Positions 15,543 through 24,354 are shown, counted from the first letter of the stretch. The stretch is 46,479 bases of DNA from Nostocales cyanobacterium LEGE 11386 (GCA_015207155.1 JADEXK010000048.1:1-46479), one strand, 5' to 3'. Numbers and translations: made by a program. The notes: generated from the letters alone by a model not told the origin.

Positions 15543-16490
15543 TTATGGGTGTTTAGAGCCTCGTTCTTGGGGCAAAGTAATACCTAAGCGGCGTTGTAAA
15601 GCTTCAACTACCTCTTCTGCTGACTTCTGTCCAAAGTTTTTAATTTCTAACAGGTCTTCTTGGGTAAAATCCAATAAGTCGGCGACAGAGTTAACTTGTG
15701 CGCGTTTGAGACAGTTATAAGCCCGCACAGAAAGTTGCAACTCTTCAATGGGGATTTGAGCGGTTGGGTCATCTGGAATTTCCGCACCTGTGTCCGTTGG
15801 CTCCAGTGAGATATCTTTCAACGGATTGAACAAATCTACCAGAATACCAGCAGCTGAAGATAGTGCTTCTTGGGGGGAGATACTGCCATTTGTCCAAACT
15901 TCTAACAGCAGTCGGTCTTTGGTAATTGAGCCATCCCCGCGAGCTTCTTCGACGCTATAGTTAACTTTCCGCACTGGCATAAATACCGAGTCAATTTGCA
16001 GAAAGTCCAAAGATGTGGCTTCCTCACGTCCTCGCTCTACGGTGCGATAGCCTTTGCCTTTCTCAATCCGAAATTCCATTTCCAGTTTTCCACCTTCAGC
16101 TAGGGTGGCTACATACTGGGTCGGATCGATTACTTCTACTTCACTGGGCAAATCAAAATGTGCCACCGTGACTGTTGCTGGCCCGTTAACGAGTAATCTA
16201 CCGATCTGGGGTTGAGCAGAATAGCTTCTGAGGATGACTTCCTTCATTTTCATGAGGATTTCCAGTACGTCTTCTCGCACACCCGGAACTGTAGCAAACT
16301 CGTGTGTAACGCCTGCAATTCTTACTGCTGTAACTGCTGTCCCCTCTAGATTCGACAGTAAAACCCGCCGCAGCGCGTTGCCAACTGTTGTTCCTTGACC
16401 ACGCTCTAGAGGTTCCAGCACAAATTTACTGTAATGGCTCCGACTTTCTTCAGTATTAGACTCTACACATTCAATTTGAAACTGCGCCAC
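15543..16490 (-). CDS. rpoA: RNA polymerase alpha subunit
   Basis: A 315-residue alpha subunit. The N-terminal domain (about 1-225) includes GRGQTTVGNALRR-like text (ERGQGTTVGNALRRVLLSNL, residues 29-48) used for dimerisation and beta/beta-prime assembly. The C-terminal domain (about 245-310) contains IEELQLSVRAYNCLKRAQVN and IKNFGQKSAEEV, the two helix-hairpin-helix parts that contact UP elements and activators. A 272-base gap with a hairpin separates it from rpsK upstream, so its expression may be tuned separately. Confidence 0.97.
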   Translation of the reverse strand: MAQFQIECVESNTEESRSHYSKFVLEPLERGQGTTVGNALRRVLLSNLEGTAVTAVRIAGVTHEFATVPGVREDVLEILMKMKEVILRSYSAQPQIGRLLVNGPATVTVAHFDLPSEVEVIDPTQYVATLAEGGKLEMEFRIEKGKGYRTVERGREEATSLDFLQIDSVFMPVRKVNYSVEEARGDGSITKDRLLLEVWTNGSISPQEALSSAAGILVDLFNPLKDISLEPTDTGAEIPDDPTAQIPIEELQLSVRAYNCLKRAQVNSVADLLDFTQEDLLEIKNFGQKSAEEVVEALQRRLGITLPQERGSKHP

Positions 16491-16584
16491 GGATTAGCCT
16501 CCCTTCTTTAAGGTGCTGCTAGCAGGCAAATCAATTGCCTCCCGAATTTACTTTTGGTTCCCTAGGTTTCTCTAGGTAGATTAA

Positions 16585-16606
16585 ACTGCCAGCATTTAAT
16601 GGCAGT
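16585..16606 (-). promoter_or_regulatory. Hairpin in the rpsK-rpoA gap
   Basis: ACTGCCA (16585-16591) and TGGCAGT (16600-16606) form a perfect 7-bp stem with an eight-base loop. It lies in the 272-base non-coding gap upstream of rpoA. No T-run follows on the minus strand, so a processing or regulatory role is more likely than termination. Confidence 0.4.
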
Positions 16607-16762
16607 ATGGTTCGATATCCCTATTCAGGAGCGGACATCAATTATTTAATTTGGGTGGTCTGAAGTTTAGCAGCCCTCCCGACAGGAAGAGCTGACTGGC
16701 TTCTAGTCGCTCAAGTTATCAGAAAAAGTTCGTAGACCAAACACTGAACAGGTTGCATCTAT

Positions 16763-17158
16763 CTAGACTCGGCGGCGCTTGGGTGGACGGCAACCATTAT
16801 GAGGAATTGGGGTGATGTCCCGAATCAGTGTAATTTCCAGTCCTGCTCCTTGGAGCGCGCGGATAGCGGTTTCTCTACCTGCTCCAGGGCCACTTACCAT
16901 AACCTCAATTTGACGCATTCCTTGGTCAATTGCTCGACGGGCTGCACTTTCGGCGGCGGTTTGGGCGGCAAAGGGAGTTCCCTTTTTTGCTCCTTTAAAA
17001 CCGCTAGAGCCTGCACTAGCCCAGGAAATCACATCACCATTTTGATCGGTAATGGTGACAATGCTATTGTTGAAAGTAGACTGGATGTAAGCCATCCCGT
17101 TGGGTACATTCCGCTTCTGCTTTTTGCTCCCGCCCTTTTTAGTTGGTTGTCTCGCCAT
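16763..17158 (-). CDS. rpsK: 30S ribosomal protein S11
   Basis: A 131-residue S11. It contains GMAYIQSTFNNSIVTITDQN (about 21-40), the SSGFKGAKKGTPFAAQ loop and the universal C-terminus PIPHNGCRPPKRRRV. S11 sits on the 30S platform near the mRNA E-site region. It follows rpsM by 54 bases. Confidence 0.97.
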   Translation of the reverse strand: MARQPTKKGGSKKQKRNVPNGMAYIQSTFNNSIVTITDQNGDVISWASAGSSGFKGAKKGTPFAAQTAAESAARRAIDQGMRQIEVMVSGPGAGRETAIRALQGAGLEITLIRDITPIPHNGCRPPKRRRV

Positions 17159-17212
17159 ATTTGTTTAGTTAATTTAAGGTTAAACTTGCCCACACGAGCA
17201 AGTGTTGAAAGT

Positions 17213-17593
17213 TTATTTGCCTGGAGCCTTCTTCTTACCGGCCACTGTCTGCCTTCTCCCACGACGGGTTCTAGCATTAGTGCGAGTTCTTTGACCTCTA
17301 ACTGGTAAGCCCATGCGGTGACGCCGACCTCGGTAGCAACCAATGTCAACCAAGCGCTTGATGTTCATGGCTTCTAAGCGCCGTAAGTCACCTTCAACTT
17401 GATAGTTGCTTTCTATTTCGCCGCGTAGGGCTGCAATGTCAGCATCACTTAAGTCTTTAACGCGGGTATCTGGGTTTACACCTGTAGCTGCTAATATTTC
17501 CAGCGACCTTGTTAACCCAATTCCGTAGATATAAGTCAGACCGATTTCGACACGCTTATCGCGTGGAAGGTCTACTCCGGAAATACGTGCCAC
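17213..17593 (-). CDS. rpsM: 30S ribosomal protein S13
   Basis: A 126-residue S13. The N-terminal MARISGVDLPRDKRVEIGLT and the C-terminal basic RTRTNARTRRGRRQTV are diagnostic; the tail reaches the P-site tRNA and the intersubunit bridge. It follows rpmJ by 116 bases. Confidence 0.97.
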   Translation of the reverse strand: MARISGVDLPRDKRVEIGLTYIYGIGLTRSLEILAATGVNPDTRVKDLSDADIAALRGEIESNYQVEGDLRRLEAMNIKRLVDIGCYRGRRHRMGLPVRGQRTRTNARTRRGRRQTVAGKKKAPGK

Positions 17594-17709
17594 AATGAAT
17601 TTCTCCCTATTGTTATCGCAATTGCTGTTAGAAAAGCGTGATTAATCGCCTTTGTAGCGTTTGATGGTAAAACTATGTGTGACAAATCACTCTTGGATGT
17701 GTCAGAGTC

Positions 17710-17823
17710 CTATCCTTGACGTTGCTTGTGCTTAGGATTGACACAAATCACCATGACGCGACCGCGACGGCGGATCACGTTACACTTTTCACAAATTTTC
17801 TTGACTGAGGCTCGGACTTTCAT
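17710..17823 (-). CDS. rpmJ: 50S ribosomal protein L36
   Basis: A 37-residue L36, short enough to be missed by length filters. ATG is at 17823-17821 and TAG at 17712-17710. It reads MKVRASVKKICEKCNVIRRR and ends VMVICVNPKHKQRQG. The zinc ligands Cys11, Cys14, Cys27 and His32 are all present, so this is the zinc-binding form, unlike L31 in the same cluster. Confidence 0.96.
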   Translation of the reverse strand: MKVRASVKKICEKCNVIRRRGRVMVICVNPKHKQRQG

Positions 17824-17940
17824 GCCTTTTTCAATTGACTCCAAATAGTAAATTATAGCATTTTTAGGGAAATTAATTCAATTAAGTAACTCGGTAGAAC
17901 CTAAAAAAAATGGTTTTATGTTAATATTCTCTGCATATAA

Positions 17941-18165
17941 CTATTTTTTCCGCAGTCGATAAGTAATTCTACCTTTTGTCAAGTCATAGGGAGTTAACTC
18001 TACTTTGACGCGATCGCCAGGTAAAATCTTGATGTAATTACGGCGAATCTTGCCAGAAATATGTGCTAAGACATTAAAGCCATTATCTAGGTCAACGCGA
18101 AACATCGCATTGGGCAAGGACTCTGTAACAGTGCCTTCCATTTCAATCAAATCTTGCTTAGACAA
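17941..18165 (-). CDS. infA: Translation initiation factor IF-1
   Basis: A 74-residue IF-1, a single OB-fold protein that occupies the ribosomal A site during initiation. [20 protein letters not shown] and the C-terminal [12 protein letters not shown] are characteristic. It lies between adk (231 bases upstream) and rpmJ (117 bases downstream), the standard bacterial alpha-operon position. Confidence 0.97.
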
Positions 18166-18296
18166 TTTGTATTTTCCTCAACTCAACAATCTCCTATTTG
18201 GTCAGTTGCAGCACTTCATCTGCAAAAGAACACAATTTACGAAATATATCAACAGTTTCTTAATATATCTTAGCTAAAATTGGACTTCATCCTACT

Positions 18297-18375
18297 GGGA
18301 GGAGGAATGGGCTTGCCGTGAGCATAGTCGTTCGTGAAGCGTCCCGAAGGGTACGGGAGTAGTCAGTGGTGTATT
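18297..18375. repeat. Interspersed repeat in the adk-infA gap
   Basis: The 231-base gap between adk and infA carries a mosaic of short inverted motifs (CTTGCCGTGAGCATAGTCGT, GAAGCGTCCCGAAGGGTACG) and the pair GGGAGTAG / CTACTCCC. It resembles the cluster at 7385-7505. Confidence 0.5.
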
Positions 18376-18396
18376 TTCTACTCCCTTTGTTCAATG

Positions 18397-18951
18397 CTAT
18401 GAAGCAATTAAATCTCTCAGTTCCTGAGTGACTTCTTCTTGAGGCTGATCACCATTGACCGTCAGGAGTTTTTGGCGATCGCGGTAATAGTCAATCAAAG
18501 GTGCAGTTTCCGCACGGTAAACTTCTAGGCGACGCCGAATCACCTCTTCGGTATCATCTTTTCGCCCTCTAGCCAGTAAACGTGCTACTACAACGTCATC
18601 TGGAGCATCTAGGTTAACTACCCTTTCACCATTTTGATCAGTTTCTGCTAGTAATTTTTCCAGAAAAACTGCTTGTGTTACTTTGCGGGGAAAACCATCG
18701 AGAATCCAGCCAGATTGAGTATCTGGTTGACTAAGGCGCTCCTGTACCAAGTCCTGTACTAGCTCATCGGGAACTAATTCGCCGCTATTGACATAATATT
18801 GAGCTTTAATTCCCAAAGGGGTTTGCTCTTGCATAGCTTGTCTTAATATTTCCCCTGTAGAAATATGGGGAATATTCAAGTCTTGAGCCAATATTTGAGC
18901 TTGAGTTCCTTTACCAGATCCAGGTGGTCCCAAGAAGATTAATCGTGTCAC
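18397..18951 (-). CDS. adk: Adenylate kinase
   Basis: A 184-residue adenylate kinase starting at GTG 18951-18949. The P-loop GPPGSGKGTQA is at residues 8-18, the NMP-binding ISTGEILRQAM follows near 30-40 and DGFPRKVTQA near 84-93. The LID is short (RGRKDDTEEVIRRRL), the small-lid form. It interconverts AMP, ADP and ATP. The GTG overlaps the secY stop TAG by one base, so translation is coupled. Confidence 0.97.
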   Translation of the reverse strand: MTRLIFLGPPGSGKGTQAQILAQDLNIPHISTGEILRQAMQEQTPLGIKAQYYVNSGELVPDELVQDLVQERLSQPDTQSGWILDGFPRKVTQAVFLEKLLAETDQNGERVVNLDAPDDVVVARLLARGRKDDTEEVIRRRLEVYRAETAPLIDYYRDRQKLLTVNGDQPQEEVTQELRDLIAS

Positions 18952-20264
18952 TATTGTTTCACCATTCCTTCATAGCGCTGTGAGATAACATAAGTTTGGA
19001 CTTGTTTAGCTGTATCAATCGCCACACCGACTAAAATCAGCAAAGAGGTAGCACCCAATCCTCTAAAGGTGGGAACTCCTAATGCACTTTCCACGGCTGT
19101 GGGGATAATAGCGACAAAACCCAGAAAGATCGCGCCCAAAAAAGTGAGTCGATTGATCACACGCTCGATATATTCGCTTGTAGCCTTTCCTGGACGTATA
19201 CCAGGAATACTAGATCCCATTTTCTTCAAGTTTTGTGCTACATCAACTGGATTGACAATCAATGAAGAATAGAAGTAACTGAAGAAAATAATCGAGACCA
19301 AGTAGACTAAAGCATAAACCCAAGCCCCAGATCCTCCAGGACTAAGATAAGTGTTGACAATGTTAGCTATTTCCGGATTTCTGGTGAAATTGGCAATTAA
19401 CAATGGCAGACTCAAAATGGCAGCTGCAAAAATAATCGGCATGACACCACCAGAATTTAGCCGCAGGGGTAAATAACTGCGTTGTTCTGCCAAAACTCTG
19501 CGACCTACTTGGCGACGTGCTGAAATAATGGGGATACGGCGGATGCCTTCTTGAACAAAAACAATACCCACAATTGTGGCTAAGAATACCAAGATGAGAA
19601 CGATCACGCGACCAACGATTTCTCTACCACCAACTTGCACTAAGTCAATGGTATCGCCTAAGGCTTTTGGTAATGAAGCGACGATGTTGACAAAAATTAG
19701 CAATGATGCTCCATTGCCGATTCCCCGCTCTGTAATTAGTTCTGATGCCCACATCACAAACATAGAACCAGCCGTGAGCGCGATCGCTGTTTCAGCTACA
19801 AATACTAAACCTGGGTTTAAAGCAAATTGCTGAAGAAAGAATGCCGAAAAAGCCACACTTTGAATAGTCGCCCAAACTACAGTGACATAGCGGGTGATTT
19901 GCGAAATTTTCCGCCGACCTGCTTCACCTTCATTTTTCTGTAAATTTTCTAAAGATGGAATTGCCGCAGTCAGCAACTGGATGATAATGGACGCATTAAT
20001 AAAGGGCAAAATTCCCAAAGCAAAGACTCCCAAGGTCGAAAGTCCACGTCCAGAAAATATATCCAATAAACCGAAAACAGCATTATTTCCCGATATAGCT
20101 TCGGCAAACCTCGCTCTATCAATTCCTGGTACTGGCAAAAATATGCCTAGGCGAACCAAAATTAAAATACCGACGGTGACAAGCAGCCTACCTCTCAGTC
20201 CAGCTGCTTGCGCCATCTGCATAAAAGTTTCTTGAGCCGTGGGGGCTTTTTCTCGACTGATCAT
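18951..20264 (-). CDS. secY: Preprotein translocase subunit SecY
   Basis: A 437-residue SecY with ten predicted membrane helices; it forms the protein-conducting channel with SecE and SecG in the plasma and thylakoid membranes. Visible marks are the early helix LLVTVGILILVRLGIFLPVP, the plug region after PGIDRARF, the conserved ERGIGNGASLLIF and the C-terminal GTSLLILVGVAID-type segment. It follows rplO by 67 bases and is coupled to adk. Confidence 0.97.
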   Translation of the reverse strand: MISREKAPTAQETFMQMAQAAGLRGRLLVTVGILILVRLGIFLPVPGIDRARFAEAISGNNAVFGLLDIFSGRGLSTLGVFALGILPFINASIIIQLLTAAIPSLENLQKNEGEAGRRKISQITRYVTVVWATIQSVAFSAFFLQQFALNPGLVFVAETAIALTAGSMFVMWASELITERGIGNGASLLIFVNIVASLPKALGDTIDLVQVGGREIVGRVIVLILVFLATIVGIVFVQEGIRRIPIISARRQVGRRVLAEQRSYLPLRLNSGGVMPIIFAAAILSLPLLIANFTRNPEIANIVNTYLSPGGSGAWVYALVYLVSIIFFSYFYSSLIVNPVDVAQNLKKMGSSIPGIRPGKATSEYIERVINRLTFLGAIFLGFVAIIPTAVESALGVPTFRGLGATSLLILVGVAIDTAKQVQTYVISQRYEGMVKQ

Positions 20265-20331
20265 AGAATGCTACCTTTATAGTGAACCAGGCGCTGGCAG
20301 CGAGTGGGCTTGCAAAGTGCGCTTTTCTGGC

Positions 20332-20778
20332 TCACTCTAAGACTTCGCAACTGCCACCAGCTGCCTCAATTTTGCTTTGAGCTTGTCTTGTGAAAGCTGC
20401 CGCTTGCACCTTGAGCGGAATGCTCAATTCCCCATTGCCCAAAATTTTCAATGGACCTTTGGCAGCAGTAATAATACCTGCGTCTTTGAGGGAGGTCAAA
20501 GTTACTTCTGTATTGGCAGGAAGGGAGGCTAGCTTCTCTACATTAATCGTAGTGTAAATTTTCCGATTCACAATCGGAAAGCCCTTAAGCTTCGGTACAC
20601 GACGATACAAAGGTTGTTGACCTCCTTCAAAACCAGGTCTGGTACTGCTACCAGAACGAGATTTTTGACCTCTCATACCTAGACCAGCGCTAGCGCCTTG
20701 ACCTGCGGAAATACCCCTGGCTACACGGCGACGGCGTTTTTTTGAGCCTTTTTGGGGCTTAACATCGTTGAGTCTCAT
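20332..20778 (-). CDS. rplO: 50S ribosomal protein L15
   Basis: A 148-residue L15. MRLNDVKPQKGSKKRRRRVA, the glycine-rich GISAGQGASAGLGMRGQKSR and FEGGQQPLYRRVPKLKGF are diagnostic. L30 (rpmD), found between S5 and L15 in many bacteria, is absent, as expected for cyanobacteria. The 128-base gap to rpsE contains an AGTGCTG-type repeat at about 20819-20836. Confidence 0.97.
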   Translation of the reverse strand: MRLNDVKPQKGSKKRRRRVARGISAGQGASAGLGMRGQKSRSGSSTRPGFEGGQQPLYRRVPKLKGFPIVNRKIYTTINVEKLASLPANTEVTLTSLKDAGIITAAKGPLKILGNGELSIPLKVQAAAFTRQAQSKIEAAGGSCEVLE

Positions 20779-20906
20779 GATGTAATTAGTACTTGTTTAC
20801 ACAAAAGCTCTGACTTGAAAGTGCTAAGTGCTGAGTCAGAATTCTAGCCTTTAGCCTCTAATCCTTTTTTCATGCGTTATTTGATGTACGCAGTTCATAA
20901 CAGCTA

Positions 20907-21431
20907 CTAGATGTAGAGTCTTTCAATAGGAATGCCCCGGTCTTCGGCTACTTCCGAAAGAGTCCGTAATGTAGATAAAGCGTTAACTGCGGCTCTAGCA
21001 TTGTTAAGCGGATTATTGGAGCCAAGTTGCTTAGCCAAGACGTTACGCACTCCTGCCAATTCCAGTACAGTCCGGACAGCACCACCTGCAATTACCCCAG
21101 TACCAGGTGCGGCTGGACGCATAATTACCTTAGCACCGCCACCAATACCATCAATGGGATGGGGGATGGAGTTGGATTTAGTCATGGGGATATCAATCAG
21201 ATGTTTTTTCCCATCGGCTACGCCTTTTTTCACAGCACCAATAACATCTGAGGCTTTGCCTACTCCTACGCCAACTTGGCCACGTTCATTACCGACGACC
21301 ACGATCGCACGGAAGCTGAGTTTTTTACCTCCTTTAACGACCTTACTTACCCGGCGGATTTGGATGACGCGCTCTTGCCAGTTGGTTTCTTCTTTTTTTG
21401 TGCGGTTAGCTTTACGACGACCAGTTGCCAT
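20907..21431 (-). CDS. rpsE: 30S ribosomal protein S5
   Basis: A 174-residue S5 from ATG 21431 (MATGRRKANRTKKEETNWQE). The open frame continues upstream to 21497 (MAKDKRRMTKDKRQLTNREH), but that extension is translated heptamer-like repeat DNA and is not expected in the protein. The double-stranded RNA-binding part WQERVIQIRRVSKVVKGGKK and the GVGVGKASDVIGAVKKGV helix identify it. S5 helps mRNA entry and accuracy of decoding. Confidence 0.96.
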   Translation of the reverse strand: MATGRRKANRTKKEETNWQERVIQIRRVSKVVKGGKKLSFRAIVVVGNERGQVGVGVGKASDVIGAVKKGVADGKKHLIDIPMTKSNSIPHPIDGIGGGAKVIMRPAAPGTGVIAGGAVRTVLELAGVRNVLAKQLGSNNPLNNARAAVNALSTLRTLSEVAEDRGIPIERLYI

Positions 21432-21494
21432 AATCAAATGCTCTCTATTAGTCAGTTGTCTTTTGTCTTTTGTCATTCGTCTTTTGTCTTTAGC

Positions 21495-21529
21495 CAATGA
21501 CTAATGACCAATGACTAATGACTAATGAC
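21495..21529. repeat. TAATGAC heptamer repeat between rplR and rpsE
   Basis: Five units in register: CAATGAC, TAATGAC, CAATGAC, TAATGAC, TAATGAC. The repeat ends one base before the rplR stop codon. A related CAAAAGAC-type repeat continues at 21452-21490 and produces a false N-terminal extension of rpsE. Confidence 0.85.
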
Positions 21530-21530
21530 T

Positions 21531-21893
21531 TTAGAAATCTAAACCAGCCTCGCGTGCGGCATCAGCTAAGGCTTTGACACGACCATGATATAAGTTACCA
21601 CCACGATCAAAGACTACTTTGGTGATTCCTTTTTCTAGCAATCGTACGGCTATCAACTTGCCAACTTGCGCTGATGCTTCACAAGTAGCGCCTGTAGCTA
21701 AACTGGACTTCAACTCTGGTTCAATAGTTGAAGCTGCTACTAAGGTGTGTTGCTGTGTATCATCGATTACCTGGGCATAAATGTGTTCGTTGGAACGAAA
21801 TACAGCTAAACGGGGACGTTCTGGAGAGCCGTTAACTTTCCCACGAACGCGTCGATGGCGACGCTGTTTTGATTCTCTACGAGTAAGTTTCAT
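21531..21893 (-). CDS. rplR: 50S ribosomal protein L18
   Basis: A 120-residue L18, a 5S rRNA-binding protein. RRHRRVRGKVNGSPERPRLA, VFRSNEHIYAQVIDD and the end FDRGGNLYHGRVKALADAAR are diagnostic. Only two bases separate it from rplF. Confidence 0.97.
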   Translation of the reverse strand: MKLTRRESKQRRHRRVRGKVNGSPERPRLAVFRSNEHIYAQVIDDTQQHTLVAASTIEPELKSSLATGATCEASAQVGKLIAVRLLEKGITKVVFDRGGNLYHGRVKALADAAREAGLDF

Positions 21894-21895
21894 TT

Positions 21896-22444
21896 TTACT
21901 TCTTACCACTCTTACCAGTCTTACCAGCTTTGCGTCTGACTACTTCACCGGCATAGCGAATACCTTTACCTTTGTAAGGTTCTGGTGGACGTACGGCACG
22001 AATTTTGGCTGCTGTGTTGCCTACTATTTCTTTGTCGTAGCCAGTAACGATGACGTTAGTGTTATTTTCCACGGCAAATTGCACGCCTTCTGGGGGAACA
22101 ATTTGCACTTGGTGGCTGAAACCCATGTTCAACACTAGATTCCGCCCTTGAACTTGTGCCCGGTAACCTACGCCTTGGATTTCCAAACGACGTTGAAAGC
22201 CTTGGGAAACTCCCTCGACCATATTGGCGACCAAGGTACGGCTCAAACCGTGCATTTGTCGAGAAACACGGGTGTCATCTCGACGGGTTACCTGTAAGAT
22301 TTCTCCTTCTTGGGAGACAATGACATTGGCAGGTAGGTCACGAGAAAGTTCACCTTTAGGGCCTTTCACCATTACCTTTGTGCCATCAATTGTCACTTGC
22401 ACTTTGGCGGGGATAGTAATTGGACGTTTACCAATACGAGACAT
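21896..22444 (-). CDS. rplF: 50S ribosomal protein L6
   Basis: A 182-residue L6. MSRIGKRPITIPAKVQVTID and the C-terminal PEPYKGKGIRYAGEVVRRKA identify it. L6 lies near the GTPase centre of the 50S subunit. It follows rpsH by 70 bases with a short AGTGCTA-type repeat and a GAGCGTAGCCGAAGG fragment in the gap. Confidence 0.97.
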   Translation of the reverse strand: MSRIGKRPITIPAKVQVTIDGTKVMVKGPKGELSRDLPANVIVSQEGEILQVTRRDDTRVSRQMHGLSRTLVANMVEGVSQGFQRRLEIQGVGYRAQVQGRNLVLNMGFSHQVQIVPPEGVQFAVENNTNVIVTGYDKEIVGNTAAKIRAVRPPEPYKGKGIRYAGEVVRRKAGKTGKSGKK

Positions 22445-22514
22445 GACTTTTTGTCCTTTATCTTGAGTCCTGAGTGCTAAGGATTTATCCTGAGCGTAGC
22501 CGAAGGACTAATAA

Positions 22515-22916
22515 CTACCAAACATAGCAAAGTACTTCACCACCCAAGCTTTGACGCCGTGCTTCACGGTCAGTCATGATGCCACTGGATGTGGAAATAA
22601 TGGCAATGCCGATGCCACCTAGTACCCTGGGTAATTCTTTTCTATTGGAGTAAACACGCAAACCTGGTTTACTCACTCGCTTCAAGGCAGTAATTAAAGG
22701 CTGACGATTCTTACCTTTGTATTTCAGGGAAATAACTAGGTTACGTTTCACCCCTTCTTCTGCTTCGGAAAATTCAGCAATAAAGCCTTCCTCTTGTAGT
22801 ACTTTTGCAATACTACGAGTCATTTTTGTGGCTGGCACGTTTGTAGTTTGATGCCTTGCCAGGTTGGCATTGCGGATGCGCGTCAGCATATCTGCAACTG
22901 TGTCGTTAGCCGCCAT
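22515..22916 (-). CDS. rpsH: 30S ribosomal protein S8
   Basis: A 133-residue S8, a central-domain 16S rRNA binder. NDTVADMLTRIRNANLARHQ and the C-terminal STSSGIMTDREARRQSLGGE are characteristic. It follows rplE directly (20 bases); rpsN (S14), which separates these genes in many bacteria, is missing here, as in other cyanobacteria. Confidence 0.97.
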   Translation of the reverse strand: MAANDTVADMLTRIRNANLARHQTTNVPATKMTRSIAKVLQEEGFIAEFSEAEEGVKRNLVISLKYKGKNRQPLITALKRVSKPGLRVYSNRKELPRVLGGIGIAIISTSSGIMTDREARRQSLGGEVLCYVW

Positions 22917-22936
22917 CGTTCCCTCTTTAGATGAAC

Positions 22937-23485
22937 TTATTGATCGCGAAAGGGCATTCCCATCTCTTTAAGTAAGGCGCGGCCCTCTTCGTCGGTTTTC
23001 GCTGTAGTGATGATAGAAATATCCAGACCACGGATTTGGTCGATACTGTCGTACTCGACCTCTGGAAAAATGAGTTGTTCTCTCACACCCAGAGTATAGT
23101 TACCGCGACCGTCGAAGCTTTTAGGACTAATGCCCCGAAAGTCGCGGATTCTAGGTAGTGACAAACTAATTAGTCTGTCGAGAAAAGCATACATCCGTTC
23201 GCTTCTGAGGGTCACCATAATGCCAACAGGCATACCCTGACGAATTTTAAAGCCAGCGATCGCCTTTTTCGCCCGCGTTACTACTGGTTTTTGTCCAGTG
23301 ATCAGCGCAATTTCATTTAAAGACGCTTCTAGCGCCTTCGCATTTTGAGCCGCTTCCCCCAAACCTCGGTTAATAGTAATCTTGACTAACTTCGGTACTT
23401 GATGAATGTTAGTGTATTGAAACTGATTCGTCAGTTTGGGGACAATTGTCTCTTGGTATAAGGTTTTGAGTCTTGTTGTCGCCAT
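22937..23485 (-). CDS. rplE: 50S ribosomal protein L5
   Basis: A 182-residue L5 that binds 5S rRNA and contacts P-site tRNA. LTNQFQYTNIHQVPKLVKIT, the TGQKPVVTRAKKAIAGFKIR segment and FPEVEYDSIDQIRGLDISI are diagnostic. It lies 106 bases after rplX; the gap holds AGTGCTG-type repeats near 23533-23555. Confidence 0.97.
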   Translation of the reverse strand: MATTRLKTLYQETIVPKLTNQFQYTNIHQVPKLVKITINRGLGEAAQNAKALEASLNEIALITGQKPVVTRAKKAIAGFKIRQGMPVGIMVTLRSERMYAFLDRLISLSLPRIRDFRGISPKSFDGRGNYTLGVREQLIFPEVEYDSIDQIRGLDISIITTAKTDEEGRALLKEMGMPFRDQ

Positions 23486-23591
23486 AGTTTTTTTGTCCTT
23501 CTCCCTGGTCTTGGTCAGGGAAACTGTTTTAAATGCTGAGTGCTGAATGCTTAGTCAAGAAGCTAAAATGGCACATCTATTGGCTGATTCT

Positions 23592-23945
23592 TTATTTATC
23601 GAGAATTTCACCTGTTTTTTTCAGCATTCTTACTTTTTTACCTTCTGCGGTGAAGGTGTAGCAAACACGACTGGTGACGTTTTGCTTGGTGGAGTAGAGC
23701 ATCACGTTGGAACTATGAATGGGAGCTTCCTGGGTGACAATCCGGCCTGATTCCCCTTCTTGTTGGGGTTTCATGTGTTTAGTCTTAATATTGACACCTT
23801 TGACAATGACTTTACTTAGTTGGGGCAGTGCTTTAACTACTTCGCCAACCTTACCTTTGTCTTTGCCAGCAATTACTTGCACAGTATCACCAGTTTTGAC
23901 GTGCATTTTGTAGAATACTTTGGGCTTTTCCTTGCGGCTTGCCAT
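23592..23945 (-). CDS. rplX: 50S ribosomal protein L24
   Basis: A 117-residue L24, an assembly initiator protein. The KOW motif KTGDTVQVIAGKDKGKVGEV (about residues 16-35) and VKGVNIKTKHMKP are visible. Its ATG overlaps the rplN stop by one base. Confidence 0.97.
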   Translation of the reverse strand: MASRKEKPKVFYKMHVKTGDTVQVIAGKDKGKVGEVVKALPQLSKVIVKGVNIKTKHMKPQQEGESGRIVTQEAPIHSSNVMLYSTKQNVTSRVCYTFTAEGKKVRMLKKTGEILDK

Positions 23946-24313
23946 TACAGCACCTCCGGAGCCAGAGAAACAATTTTGGTGAAGTTTTTATCACGTAATT
24001 CCCGGGCAACTGGGCCAAAAACCCGTGTACCTCTGGGATTGCCATCTTTGTTGATGATGACAGCTGCGTTATCGTCAAAACGAATGGTCATACCACTATC
24101 CCGACGGATGTTGTGACGGGTGCGGACAATTACTGCCTCGACCACATCGGATTTTTTCACAGCCATGTTGGGAATAGCATCTTTGACAACAGCAATAATT
24201 TTGTCGCCGATAAAACCATAACGTCTGTTGCCAGCACCTAATACACGGATGCACATGAGTTTTTTGGCACCGCTATTATCAGCAACATTTAGGAAAGTCT
24301 GGGGTTGAATCAC
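23945..24313 (-). CDS. rplN: 50S ribosomal protein L14
   Basis: A 122-residue L14. MIQPQTFLNVADNSGAKKLM and GTRVFGPVARELRDKNFTKI are diagnostic. L14 lies at the subunit interface. It overlaps rplX by one base and follows rpsQ by 41 bases. Confidence 0.97.
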   Translation of the reverse strand: MIQPQTFLNVADNSGAKKLMCIRVLGAGNRRYGFIGDKIIAVVKDAIPNMAVKKSDVVEAVIVRTRHNIRRDSGMTIRFDDNAAVIINKDGNPRGTRVFGPVARELRDKNFTKIVSLAPEVL

Positions 24314-24354
24314 AATTTATCTCCTTTTTGGAGTTGTTAGTCGTTATACAACTA

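Noticed and set aside
19894..20235. A 113-codon plus-strand frame opposite secY
   Set aside because: Antisense to secY, with no family resemblance.
20932..21504. A 190-codon open frame on the plus strand opposite rpsE
   Set aside because: It is fully antisense to the well-conserved S5 gene, is rich in Pro/Thr/Ser as expected of a reversed ribosomal gene, and has no recognisable domain.
22917..22936. Possible missing rpsN (S14) between rplE and rpsH, and rpmD (L30) between rpsE and rplO
   Set aside because: The gaps (20 and 128 bases) hold no such frames; absence from these positions is normal in cyanobacteria and not a deletion in this strain.
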